Assembly: GCF_010685995.1 (NCBI RefSeq) | Contig: NZ_JAAGWK010000019.1 | Span: forward strand, 62,001-126,000 | Reading direction: 5' to 3' | Origin: Goekera deserti | GTDB taxonomy: Bacteria; Actinomycetota; Actinomycetes; Mycobacteriales; Geodermatophilaceae | Length of the DNA: 64,000 nt | Shown here: one piece after another, positions 55,233 to 63,313 of the stretch | How positions within the stretch are numbered: the first letter of the stretch is position 1 | Layout of the letters: each line of letters opens with the position of its first letter | Translations under genes and position numbers: made by a program | The notes under the pieces: generated by a model | Databases searched by the model: none | What the model was told of the DNA's origin: nothing | The model's input: the letters and a program-made list of their open reading frames with translations, nothing else

Positions 55233-55817
55233 ATGCGCATCCTGCTCGTGTGCACCGGCAACCTCTGCCGGTCCCCGGTGGCCGAGCGGATGCTGGCCCA
55301 CTGGGCCCGAGACGCACTGGGCGACGACGCCGCCCGGGTGGCGCTGGACAGCGCCGGCACGGATGCCCCCCACGGACGGCCGATGGACGACGCCGCCGCG
55401 CACGCGCTGCTCGCGCTCGGCGGAGACCCGGTCGGCTTCACCTCCCGACGGCTGGTGGCCGGTGAGGCCATGGAGTTCGACCTGGTGCTCACGGCGACCC
55501 GCGAACACCGCAGCCGCGTGCTCTACCCGGCGCCCGGCGCGCTGCGGCGCACCTTCACCTTCGTCGAGGCCGCCGCCCTGCTGGCGGTGGCCGACTGCTC
55601 CGGCATCGGCGAGCTGCCGCTGGAGGCTCGTGCCCGCGAGTTGAGCGCTCGGCTCTCCGCAGCGCGGGCCCATCGGCGCAGCGGCGACGCCGACGACATC
55701 GCCGACCCGATCGGGCGGTCGCTGATGGTGCACCGGGCGGTCGCCGATCGGATCGCGGAGGCACTGTCGCCGCTGGCGACCGTGCTGTTCCAGCCCGAGC
55801 AGCTGCCGCCTCGCTGA
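55233..55817 (+). CDS. Low-molecular-weight protein-tyrosine phosphatase (paralogue 1)
   Basis: A 194-residue cytoplasmic phosphatase. The P-loop is VCTGNLCRSP, with nucleophile C7 and R13. The general acid is D158 in DDIADPIGRS. The protein is longer than the common 150-residue form because of a helical insertion around 115-150. It begins an apparent operon with a priming sugar transferase (161-bp gap) and an LCP ligase. In other bacteria such enzymes (Wzb, EpsP, PtpA) dephosphorylate BY-kinases or priming transferases and so tune polysaccharide output. Confidence 0.9.
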   Translation: MRILLVCTGNLCRSPVAERMLAHWARDALGDDAARVALDSAGTDAPHGRPMDDAAAHALLALGGDPVGFTSRRLVAGEAMEFDLVLTATREHRSRVLYPAPGALRRTFTFVEAAALLAVADCSGIGELPLEARARELSARLSAARAHRRSGDADDIADPIGRSLMVHRAVADRIAEALSPLATVLFQPEQLPPR

Positions 55818-55978
55818 CGGGGCCGTCGTCACCCGTCCGGGTGCACCCGACGCCGCCGGGCTCCAACCGGCACCGACGGGTGCCGACCTCCCGGGGGAAC
55901 GGCCACCCGCCGTCCGCGACGCGGTCCCTGCGGCCGTGTCGCCGACCGGCACCCGTGCCCTGACCAGCTGGAGAACCC

Positions 55979-57607
55979 GTGCCCGTCCCCCAAGCAGCCG
56001 ATCGGCCGGCCCCCCTGCCGGTCGCCGACCCGCTCGACGCCGAGCACCCCGAGCTGAGCAGCCCGCAGCCCACCGGCACACCGGGCTCCCCGGCGATGAA
56101 CCGGCGCTCGGCGGACCGCATGGTGGGCCACCCGGCCTACGTGCTGGCCTACGACCCGTTCACCGCCCGCCGCCGGCGACGCCCCGACTGGCTGGTCACG
56201 CTGCTGACCCGACTGGTCGCCGGTGACGCCCTGGCCGCCGCGGCCGGCACCTGGGCCGCCGCACGGGTGGCCGGCTCCCTGGGCGTCGACGTCGCTCCGG
56301 GACTGCCGCTGGTGCTCGCCGCGCTCTGGCCGCTGGTGCTGGGCCTCGCCGGCTCCTACGCCGACCGCCGGCTCGGCACCGGGCCGGAGGAGTACCGCCG
56401 CGTGCTCGTCGGCGCCGTGTCCACCCTTGCGGGGCTGGCCGTGGCGACCGCCGCACTGGGCCTCACCGGCATGCCCGTGCCCGCCGGCACCACCGCCGGG
56501 CTGCACCTGCTCGCGCTCGCGGTGGTCCCGCTGCTGACGGTGCTCACCCTGGTGCTGCGCACCGTGGCCCGGCGCAGCCTGCACCGGGCCCGGCGGGACG
56601 GCCGGATGAGCCGCCGGGTCGTCGTCGTCGGCCGTGAGGCCGGGCTGGCCGACCTGGCCACGCGGCTGCGCCGGGAGTCCGAGGCCGGCTGGCAGGTGAT
56701 CGGTGCCTGCATCCCCGACCCGTCGTCGGCCACCGTGCTGCCCGGTCTGGGGGTGCACGTGCTGGGCGGGCTGGACCACGTGCCGGCGGTGCTGGACAAC
56801 GTGCGCGCCGACGCCGTGATCGTCACCTCCACCAGCGACAGCGGCGCGGACTACGTACGCCGGCTCGCCTGGCAGCTGGAGGGCACCGACATCGAGCTGC
56901 TCGTGGTGCCGGGCCTGGTCGAGGTGGCGCCGGACCGGCTGACCATCCGCCCGACGCAGAGCCTGCCGCTGGTGCAGGTGCGCGAGCCCGTCTACCGGGG
57001 CGTGCGCCGGGTGGCCAAGTCGGTGTTCGACCGGACGATGGCGGCCGTGCTGCTGCTGCTGGGGTCGCCGTTGTTCCTCGCGATCGCCGTCGCCGTGCGG
57101 GCGACCAGCCCGGGGCCGGTGCTCTACCGTCAGCGACGCATCGGTACTCGCGGGAGGGCTTTCGACGTGCTCAAGTTCCGCAGCATGGTGGCCGACGCCG
57201 ATGCCCAGCTCGGCGTGCTCGCCACCCAGCAGCGGGACGCCGGCAACGCGGTGCTGTTCAAGATGCGCGACGACCCGCGGGTGACGCCGGTCGGGCGGCA
57301 CCTGCGACGGTTCTCGCTGGACGAGCTGCCGCAGCTGGTGAACGTGCTGCGCGGGGAGATGTCCCTGGTCGGTCCCCGGCCGCACCTGCCGGCCGAGATG
57401 GAGTTCTACGGCGACGCGGTGCAGAGACGGCTGCTGGTGAAGCCGGGTGTCACCGGCCTGTGGCAGGTCAGCGGGCGGTCCGACCTGTCCTGGGAGGAGT
57501 CGATCGAGCTGGACGTGCGGTACGTGGACAACTGGTCGCTCGGCCGGGACCTGGCCATCCTGTGGCGCACAGCGCGCGCCGTGCTCACGAGTTCCGGGGC
57601 GTACTGA
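55979..57607 (+). CDS. Polyprenyl-phosphate sugar-1-phosphate transferase (second of three)
   Basis: A 542-residue priming enzyme. A 70-residue Pro-rich cytoplasmic leader is followed by four helices (about 75-190), a Rossmann-like middle ([20 protein letters not shown]) and the catalytic domain (about 345-542) with [47 protein letters not shown] and [18 protein letters not shown]. It is more diverged than the other two paralogues, which are close to each other. GTG 55979 follows GGAGAA. Its stop is one base before the LCP start (TGAGATG), so priming and wall attachment appear coupled. Confidence 0.9.
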   Translation: MPVPQAADRPAPLPVADPLDAEHPELSSPQPTGTPGSPAMNRRSADRMVGHPAYVLAYDPFTARRRRRPDWLVTLLTRLVAGDALAAAAGTWAAARVAGSLGVDVAPGLPLVLAALWPLVLGLAGSYADRRLGTGPEEYRRVLVGAVSTLAGLAVATAALGLTGMPVPAGTTAGLHLLALAVVPLLTVLTLVLRTVARRSLHRARRDGRMSRRVVVVGREAGLADLATRLRRESEAGWQVIGACIPDPSSATVLPGLGVHVLGGLDHVPAVLDNVRADAVIVTSTSDSGADYVRRLAWQLEGTDIELLVVPGLVEVAPDRLTIRPTQSLPLVQVREPVYRGVRRVAKSVFDRTMAAVLLLLGSPLFLAIAVAVRATSPGPVLYRQRRIGTRGRAFDVLKFRSMVADADAQLGVLATQQRDAGNAVLFKMRDDPRVTPVGRHLRRFSLDELPQLVNVLRGEMSLVGPRPHLPAEMEFYGDAVQRRLLVKPGVTGLWQVSGRSDLSWEESIELDVRYVDNWSLGRDLAILWRTARAVLTSSGAY

Positions 57608-57608
57608 G

Positions 57609-58703
57609 ATGACGGCTCCCGAGCCGGGCCCGTCGAGCACGACGGAGGACAGCCCCTCGACGACGGTCGGGCGGGCACCCCGGTCCCGCCGCCGTCGAGT
57701 GCTCCGGCGGGTCCTGCTCACCGTCGGCAGCCTGTCGGTGGTGTTCGCACTGGTGGCCGGCGGCGGGCTGTGGTACCTGACGGACCGGTACGCCGGCAAC
57801 GTCGAACGGGTCGGTGACGTCTTCGCCGCGCTGGACCCGAGCACCCGACCGGCCCCCGCCTCACCACCGGCGTCCCAGCCGGCGCAGGCGGCACCGGTGA
57901 CCTTCCTGCTGGTGGGGTCGGACACCCGTGCCGACATCCGCGCCGGCCAGCTCCCGGACGCCCGATCCGACGCGATCATGATCGCCCGGCTGTCCGGCGA
58001 CCGGCGCCACGTGCAGGTGGTGTCCATCCCCCGTGACTCCTGGGTCGACATACCCGGGCACGGCAAGGACAAGATCAACGCCGCCTGGTCGATCGGCGGG
58101 CCGGCACTGCTGATCCAGACCGTCGAGCAGCTGACCGACGTGCGGATCGACCACTTCGCCGCCATCGACTTCGAGGGCCTGATCGAGATGACCGACGCCC
58201 TGGGCGGGGTGGACGTGACCGTGGCCGAGACGACCAGCTGGGGGCCCTACACGTTCACCGCCGGGGTCAACCACCTCGACGGCGACCAGGCCCGCTGGTA
58301 CGTCGGTCAGCGCTACGACCTGCCCGGCGGCGACTTCGACCGGGTGCGCCGCCAGCAGAACTACCTGCGCTCGATGTTCGGCAAGCTGTTCGCCCAGGGA
58401 GTGTTCACCTCACCCGGTCAGCTGGACTCCGTGCTGCTCGCCGTGACCGACGCGATCGCCGTCGACGACTCACTGGGCAACCGAGACCTGCTGACCTTGG
58501 CGGTGTCGGCCCGCGACCTGCGCCCCCAGGACATCGCGTTCTTCACCGCGCCCGTGCTGGGCACCGGCCGGGAGGGCAGAGCCAGCGTCGTCTACCTCGA
58601 CGACGTCAGCGGACGCCGGATGTGGGGTTACCTGCAGACCGACTCGCTGGGGCAGAACACCGCCGAGTTCGCCGACGAGGCCCTGCAGGAGACGCCGAAC
58701 TGA
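57609..58703 (+). CDS. LytR-CpsA-Psr family glycopolymer ligase
   Basis: A 364-residue protein: cytoplasmic basic stretch (APRSRRRRVLRR), one membrane helix (about 35-57), then the extracytoplasmic LCP domain. Key positions are FLLVGSDTRAD (98-109), RSDAIMIARL (119-128), VVSIPRDSWVDIPG with R142 and D143, DKINAAWSIGG, and DFDRVRRQQNYLRSM. LCP enzymes move lipid-linked glycopolymers onto peptidoglycan or arabinogalactan. Placement one base after a priming transferase argues that this cluster's polymer is attached to the wall. It is convergent with the cysteine-less phosphatase gene (3-bp gap). Confidence 0.92.
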   Translation: MTAPEPGPSSTTEDSPSTTVGRAPRSRRRRVLRRVLLTVGSLSVVFALVAGGGLWYLTDRYAGNVERVGDVFAALDPSTRPAPASPPASQPAQAAPVTFLLVGSDTRADIRAGQLPDARSDAIMIARLSGDRRHVQVVSIPRDSWVDIPGHGKDKINAAWSIGGPALLIQTVEQLTDVRIDHFAAIDFEGLIEMTDALGGVDVTVAETTSWGPYTFTAGVNHLDGDQARWYVGQRYDLPGGDFDRVRRQQNYLRSMFGKLFAQGVFTSPGQLDSVLLAVTDAIAVDDSLGNRDLLTLAVSARDLRPQDIAFFTAPVLGTGREGRASVVYLDDVSGRRMWGYLQTDSLGQNTAEFADEALQETPN

Positions 58704-58706
58704 CCC

Positions 58707-59321
58707 TCATGCGGCGGCCCCTGTGGACGTCCGCAGGATCGAGGCGTACTCCGGCAGCACGAGGGCGTGCAGCAGCGGCTGCAGGAGTACCGCGATCTCG
58801 CTGACGACCCGGTGGTGGGCAGCCACCGGCTCACCACTGGGATCGGACACGTCGTTCTCGCTCGAGGCGGCCCGCCGGACGCGGCGGGCATCGGCCAGCA
58901 TCATGACCACGGTTCGCGCGTGCTGCTCCCCGTTCAGGGCCAGAGGAGCGGTGATCGCGGGCAGCGCGGCGAGCAGGTCCGCGGCCTCCCGTAGCGTGAA
59001 GGTACGGCGCAGCCCGGTCGGGTTCAGCCGCAGCACGTCGTCTCGCAGCCGCTCGGTCATCGTGAGCACCAGGTCGGCCGGGCGCAGCAGGTCGGCGTCC
59101 AGCTGCTGGGCGACGAAGCCCGCACCGGTGCCGCCGAGTGCCCCGAGGGCACTGCGAGAGGCAGGGTGCATCGCTGACCCCACGTCGGCGCAGCTGCCGG
59201 CGCTGAGCACGTCGAGCGGACGGCCCCCCTCGCCGATCGCTGCGTCGAGGTACGACTGCGACAACCGCTCTGCGACGGCGGAGCGGCAGATGTTGCCTGT
59301 ACCGACGAAGAGGATGCGCAT
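58707..59321 (-). CDS. LMW tyrosine-phosphatase homologue lacking the nucleophilic cysteine (paralogue 2)
   Basis: A 204-residue protein with the full phosphatase fold, but the P-loop reads MRILFVGTGNICRSA. Gly7 stands where the other three paralogues have the catalytic Cys, while R13, C12 and the acid D160 (NDVSDPSGEP) remain. The codon is GGT at 59301-59303. Loss of the nucleophile normally abolishes catalysis but can leave phosphotyrosine binding, so this is probably a pseudophosphatase that traps or protects phosphorylated partners. It is divergent from the phosphatase-SGNH fusion (204-bp gap) and convergent with the LCP gene. The frame is otherwise intact, so it is not an obviously decaying gene. 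Confidence 0.88.
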   Translation of the reverse strand: MRILFVGTGNICRSAVAERLSQSYLDAAIGEGGRPLDVLSAGSCADVGSAMHPASRSALGALGGTGAGFVAQQLDADLLRPADLVLTMTERLRDDVLRLNPTGLRRTFTLREAADLLAALPAITAPLALNGEQHARTVVMMLADARRVRRAASSENDVSDPSGEPVAAHHRVVSEIAVLLQPLLHALVLPEYASILRTSTGAAA

Positions 59322-59525
59322 GACGGTGAGGGTAGGACGACGCTCACCCCAAGAACTGACAACGCGCGGCCGGATCCGGGCGGAGGTGGGGCACTGTCAC
59401 CTCTGTCCTCACCAGCCACACCCACCCGCCGGGTCACGCACATCCGGCGTGATCCGCGCTGATCCTCACCGGATCATGGTGCCGCGAGATCGGCGCAGGG
59501 CTGGTCGTCCCCCTACCGTGAGCGG

Positions 59526-60920
59526 ATGGACCTGCTGTTCGTCTGCACGGGGAACGCCTGCCGTTCCCCGCTGGCCGAGCGGCTGCTGCGCGGCTGGCAG
59601 CAGAGGTGGCCGACCGACGGTGACCTGCTGGAGGTGGTCAGCGCCGGGACCGGGGCGACCGCCGGCCGGCCGATGGACGCCGACTCCGCCCGCGCCCTCA
59701 CCGAGCTGGGCGGCGACGCCACCGATTTCGCTTCCCGCCGACTGGACGTCCGGGACGTCGCCCGGGCCGGCCTGGTGCTGACGATGACCCGCGATCAGCG
59801 CCGCACGGTGCTGGCCAGTGTGCCGATGGCCTTGAAGCGCACCTTCACCGTGCTGGAGGCGGCTGCACTGGTGCCGTTGGCCGACCTCTCCGGGCTCGAG
59901 CAGCTGCCTCTGCGCCAGCGCCCGCGCGCGCTGGCGCTGCGGCTGAGCGCCGCCCGGAGCCGCCGCTCGGAGAGCCGGGACGACGACGTGCCCGACCCGA
60001 TCGGCCGCCCGTTCGCCGTGCACCAGGAGGTGGCAGCGCAGATCGCCACGGCCCTGCGCGTGCTGGAGCGGGCGCTGCTGCAGCCGGGAGCCCATGCGCC
60101 GCCGATCGAGGGAGCGTCTGCCCAGCCGGTCACCGCCCTGCCCCGCCCGCTGGCCGAGCTCGTCGACGACCGCGCCGGGCGTGTCGGCTGGCGGGTGGGC
60201 GCCCTGGTGGCCGCGCTGGTCGTCCTGCTGATCGCCGGGACGACTCTGCTGACCCGGCCCTCGACGCCCACGTCCGCCGAGACGGCACCACGGACCACCG
60301 CGCCGGCACCGTCCGCTCCCCCGCTGTCGCTGCCGCTACCCCCCGACCCGCAGCTGATGGTCCTGGGCGACGCGACCACCCACGGTGTCGGTGCCCAGCC
60401 GCAGTCCGCCGGCTGGGCGTACGAGGTGGCGGTGATGCTGGGCTGGCGCACCGAGGTGCACGGCTACCCGGGATCGGGGTTCACCACGGCCACAGACATC
60501 AACCCGCGCACCTTCGCCCAGCGCATCGCCGACCTGGCCACCCGGCCGTTCGTGCCGAACGTGCTCGTGCTGCAGGGCGGCGCACTGGACGCCGGCGCCA
60601 CCGCCGCGGCGATCAGCGACGGCGTGCTGGCCACGGTCATGGCGGCCCGCGCCGCCTGGCCCGGCGTGCAGGTGGTGGTGCTGGGCATCGTGTCTCCCCA
60701 GCCGCTGGCGGACGAGCTGTCGGCAGTGAACGAGGCCGAGCGGCGCGGCGCCGAGGCGGCCGGGGTGCCCTTCGTCGACCCGGTCGCGGGCGGTTGGTTC
60801 ACCCGGGACAGCAGCTTCCGGTTCACCGCCAGCGACGGCGAGCACCTCAACAACCCCGGGCACGCGCGGGTGGCCGAGCTGTTCACCGCTGCGCTCACCC
60901 GGTTGGTCGCCGCCGGCTGA
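59526..60920 (+). CDS. LMW tyrosine phosphatase fused through a membrane helix to an SGNH-like domain (paralogue 3)
   Basis: A 464-residue three-part protein. Residues 1-190 are an intact phosphatase: C7 and R13 in VCTGNACRSP, acid D157 in VPDPIGRP. One helix (about 225-243) crosses the membrane, and a Thr/Pro linker leads to an SGNH/GDSL-type domain (about 275-464) on the outside. In that domain block I is VLGDATTHGVG (Ala283 for the nucleophilic Ser), block III is LQGGALDAG (Leu for the usual Asn), while D437 and H440 (SDGEHLNNPGH) are kept. The outer domain therefore looks like a binding rather than a hydrolytic module. I infer a one-helix receptor that could couple external polysaccharide state to dephosphorylation inside. 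Confidence 0.88.
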   Translation: MDLLFVCTGNACRSPLAERLLRGWQQRWPTDGDLLEVVSAGTGATAGRPMDADSARALTELGGDATDFASRRLDVRDVARAGLVLTMTRDQRRTVLASVPMALKRTFTVLEAAALVPLADLSGLEQLPLRQRPRALALRLSAARSRRSESRDDDVPDPIGRPFAVHQEVAAQIATALRVLERALLQPGAHAPPIEGASAQPVTALPRPLAELVDDRAGRVGWRVGALVAALVVLLIAGTTLLTRPSTPTSAETAPRTTAPAPSAPPLSLPLPPDPQLMVLGDATTHGVGAQPQSAGWAYEVAVMLGWRTEVHGYPGSGFTTATDINPRTFAQRIADLATRPFVPNVLVLQGGALDAGATAAAISDGVLATVMAARAAWPGVQVVVLGIVSPQPLADELSAVNEAERRGAEAAGVPFVDPVAGGWFTRDSSFRFTASDGEHLNNPGHARVAELFTAALTRLVAAG

Positions 60921-60924
60921 CCGG

Positions 60925-61584
60925 TCAGGACACCTGCACGAACGCGCCTGTGCCCGATGGCCCGGCCACCCACCTGCCGCCGCCGTGCAGGTCGACGAGG
61001 CGCGCCAGGATCGGCACCAGGGCAGCGACGACGGCGTCGCCCACCTGCTGCTGGACGTCGATCGGCTGGCCGATCGGGTCGCCGATGTCGTCCGCGGCGC
61101 CACCGGCGCGGCGGGCCCGCACGGCGGCCATCTGCCGCACCAGGGCCCGCGCACGATCGGCGAACGCGTCGCCCGGCAGGTCGACGTCGGGGTCGACGAG
61201 GGCGAGCAGGTCGGCGGCCTCGCGCAGGGTGAAGGTGCGGGCCAGCGCGCGGGGAGCCTCGGCCAGTGCAGTTCCGCGGTGCGCGCGGGTGAGGGTCAGC
61301 GTCAGGTCGGCGTCGACGACCATCTCCGGGGCCAGCTGCCGGGCCACGAAACCGGTGTGGTCACCGCCGAATCCGGCGAGCACCAGCGCGGTGTCGGGGT
61401 GCATGCCGCTGCCGACCACCGCGCCGGTGCCGGCACTGGACAGGTGCACCTGCTCGGCCGCGTCGCCGAGCGCGTCGTCCAGGTACGCCCGGCCGAGGCG
61501 CTCGGCCAGGGCCGAGCGGCAGATGTTGCCGGTGCAGACCACGAGCACGCGGAACACGGGGTCGGGCGACCAGTGACGAGCCAC
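60925..61584 (-). CDS. Low-molecular-weight protein-tyrosine phosphatase (paralogue 4)
   Basis: A 219-residue phosphatase with a 12-residue leader. The P-loop is VVCTGNICRSA (C17, R23) and the acid is D169 in DDIGDPIGQP, so the active site is complete. Residues 110-160 form the same insertion as in its paralogues. It lies 58 bp downstream of the third priming transferase, on the same strand as the BY-kinase, making a kinase, transferase, phosphatase set. It ends 4 bp from the convergent phosphatase-SGNH gene. GTG 61584 is used; a GTG-start nearer the core is absent. Confidence 0.9.
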   Translation of the reverse strand: MARHWSPDPVFRVLVVCTGNICRSALAERLGRAYLDDALGDAAEQVHLSSAGTGAVVGSGMHPDTALVLAGFGGDHTGFVARQLAPEMVVDADLTLTLTRAHRGTALAEAPRALARTFTLREAADLLALVDPDVDLPGDAFADRARALVRQMAAVRARRAGGAADDIGDPIGQPIDVQQQVGDAVVAALVPILARLVDLHGGGRWVAGPSGTGAFVQVS

Positions 61585-61642
61585 GACCTGCAGTGTTCCT
61601 CACTCCCCCGCAGCGCCGGGTCAGGTGTCGGGCGGGGGTGGG

Positions 61643-63154
61643 TCAGTAGGCCCCGCGGCCGCGGAAGACGGCACCCAGCGTCTTCCACATGATCATGAAG
61701 TCGAACATCAGCGACCAGTTCTCCACGTAGCGCACGTCGATGCGCACCGAATCGTCCCAGGAGAGGTCCGAGCGGCCGCTGACCTGCCAGAGGCCGGTGA
61801 TGCCCGGCTTGACCAGGAAGCGTCGGTGCATGTCGAAGCCGTAGCGCTCGACCTCCGAGGGCAGCGGCGGGCGCGGGCCGACCAGGGACATGTCGCCGCG
61901 CAGCACGTTGATCAGCTGCGGCAGCTCGTCGATCGAGTAGCGGCGCAGGAAGCCGCCCACCCGGGTGATCCGCGGGTCGTCACGCATCTTGAACAGCACA
62001 CCGTTGCCCTCGCTGTCGAGGCTCTCGACCATGCGGTCGGCGCCGTCGACCATGCTGCGGAACTTGAGCATGGAGAAGGTCTCGCCGTCGCGGCCGACCC
62101 GGGCCTGCCGGAAGAACACCGGCCCACGGCTGGTGACGCGGACGGCGAGCGCCGCTGCGGCCAGCACCAGCAGCATCAGGCCGAGTGCCGCTGCGGCGCC
62201 GCAACGGTCGACGGTCTCCTTGGTGAGCCGCCGGACGCCGCGGAGCTCGGGTCGCTCCATGTGCAGCAGCGGGAGCCCGCAGACGGGGCGGATGCGCACC
62301 CGGGTGCCGACGATCTCGGTGATCGCCGGGGCGAGCAGCAGCTCTGCCTCGGTCTGCTCCAGCTCCCAGCCGAGCCGGCGCAGCGCGGCCCCGTCCAGCT
62401 CGGGTGAGGGCAGCACGGCGACGGTGTCCACCTCGTAGCGCTGGACCACGTCGACGACGTCGTCCAGGTCGCCGAGCACGGGCAGCTCGTCGAACAGGAC
62501 CGAGTCCTTGCCGTGGGGGTGGCGGGGGATGCAGCAGCCGATGATCCGGTAGCCGTGATAGGCCTCCCGGTCGATCTGCTCGTGCAGGGCGGCGACACCG
62601 GCCCGGTGCCCGACGATGACGGCAGTCTGCTGGTAGTGCCCGTGGGCCCGCTGCCGGTGCAGCCACACGCGGTTGCCGCAGCGCTGCAGCAGGGTCAGCG
62701 CGGTGGCCAGCGGCAGCGCGACGATGATGAACCCGCGGGCGACTTCCAGCTTGAACGCCCAGGACAGGGTTCCGACGGTGGCCAGCATCAGTGCTGCGGC
62801 AAAGAACACCCGGCGGAACTCCTCGGGGCCGAGCCACAGGAAGCGCTCCTCGTAGGCGCGGGCCACCAGCATGCCGAGCAGCCAGACGACCGGCAGGACG
62901 ACCACGACGGCGAGTGACATGCGGTGGTCGGCCGGCGACACCTCCGGTCCGAAGCGCACCTGGTACCCGGCCGCGGCAGCGATCAGCGCCGCGATGACAT
63001 CACCGGCGGCGATGCGGCGCACGTAGGCCGGGCGCCAGGCGCGCCGCGCGGCGGTGCCTTCCCCGCGCAGCGGTACGGTGGGGAACCACCGCCACCGACG
63101 GGCCACGGCCACATCGGTACGAACACCCCCGTCACGCTGGCCGAGCACCGCCAC
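61643..63154 (-). CDS. Polyprenyl-phosphate sugar-1-phosphate transferase (third of three)
   Basis: A 503-residue priming enzyme with four N-terminal helices (about 45-150), a middle domain (QQTAVIVGHRAGVAALHEQI) and catalytic domain (about 305-503) with RQARVGRDGETFSMLKFRSM, YSIDELPQLINVLRGDMSLV and [18 protein letters not shown]. It shares long identical stretches with the enzyme at 46711 (for example SWAFKLEVARG and LLHMERPELRGVRR). GTG 63154 is preceded by GGGGGGA at a good distance; GTG 63199 would add 15 residues and lacks a site. It lies 159 bp downstream of the BY-kinase. BY-kinases phosphorylate such enzymes in other bacteria. Confidence 0.9.
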   Translation of the reverse strand: MAVLGQRDGGVRTDVAVARRWRWFPTVPLRGEGTAARRAWRPAYVRRIAAGDVIAALIAAAAGYQVRFGPEVSPADHRMSLAVVVVLPVVWLLGMLVARAYEERFLWLGPEEFRRVFFAAALMLATVGTLSWAFKLEVARGFIIVALPLATALTLLQRCGNRVWLHRQRAHGHYQQTAVIVGHRAGVAALHEQIDREAYHGYRIIGCCIPRHPHGKDSVLFDELPVLGDLDDVVDVVQRYEVDTVAVLPSPELDGAALRRLGWELEQTEAELLLAPAITEIVGTRVRIRPVCGLPLLHMERPELRGVRRLTKETVDRCGAAAALGLMLLVLAAAALAVRVTSRGPVFFRQARVGRDGETFSMLKFRSMVDGADRMVESLDSEGNGVLFKMRDDPRITRVGGFLRRYSIDELPQLINVLRGDMSLVGPRPPLPSEVERYGFDMHRRFLVKPGITGLWQVSGRSDLSWDDSVRIDVRYVENWSLMFDFMIMWKTLGAVFRGRGAY

Positions 63155-63313
63155 GCTGGTCCCCCCGGATCTCCCCCGGGCACGACTGACCCCCGGCACT
63201 GTGCTGTGGACTGCTCGGGGACCTCGTCGTCCGGCCGGCAGTCCGAACCTAGAGGAGGAAGGGCTCGGTCAACACCCCTACAGCTGACGCGAGGGGCTCA
63301 ACCGTCACACCTG

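Noticed and set aside
58707-59321. Marking the cysteine-less phosphatase as a pseudogene
   Set aside because: The frame is intact at full length, and the Arg, acid loop and overall composition are preserved. A change at one codon is better read as functional divergence until shown otherwise.
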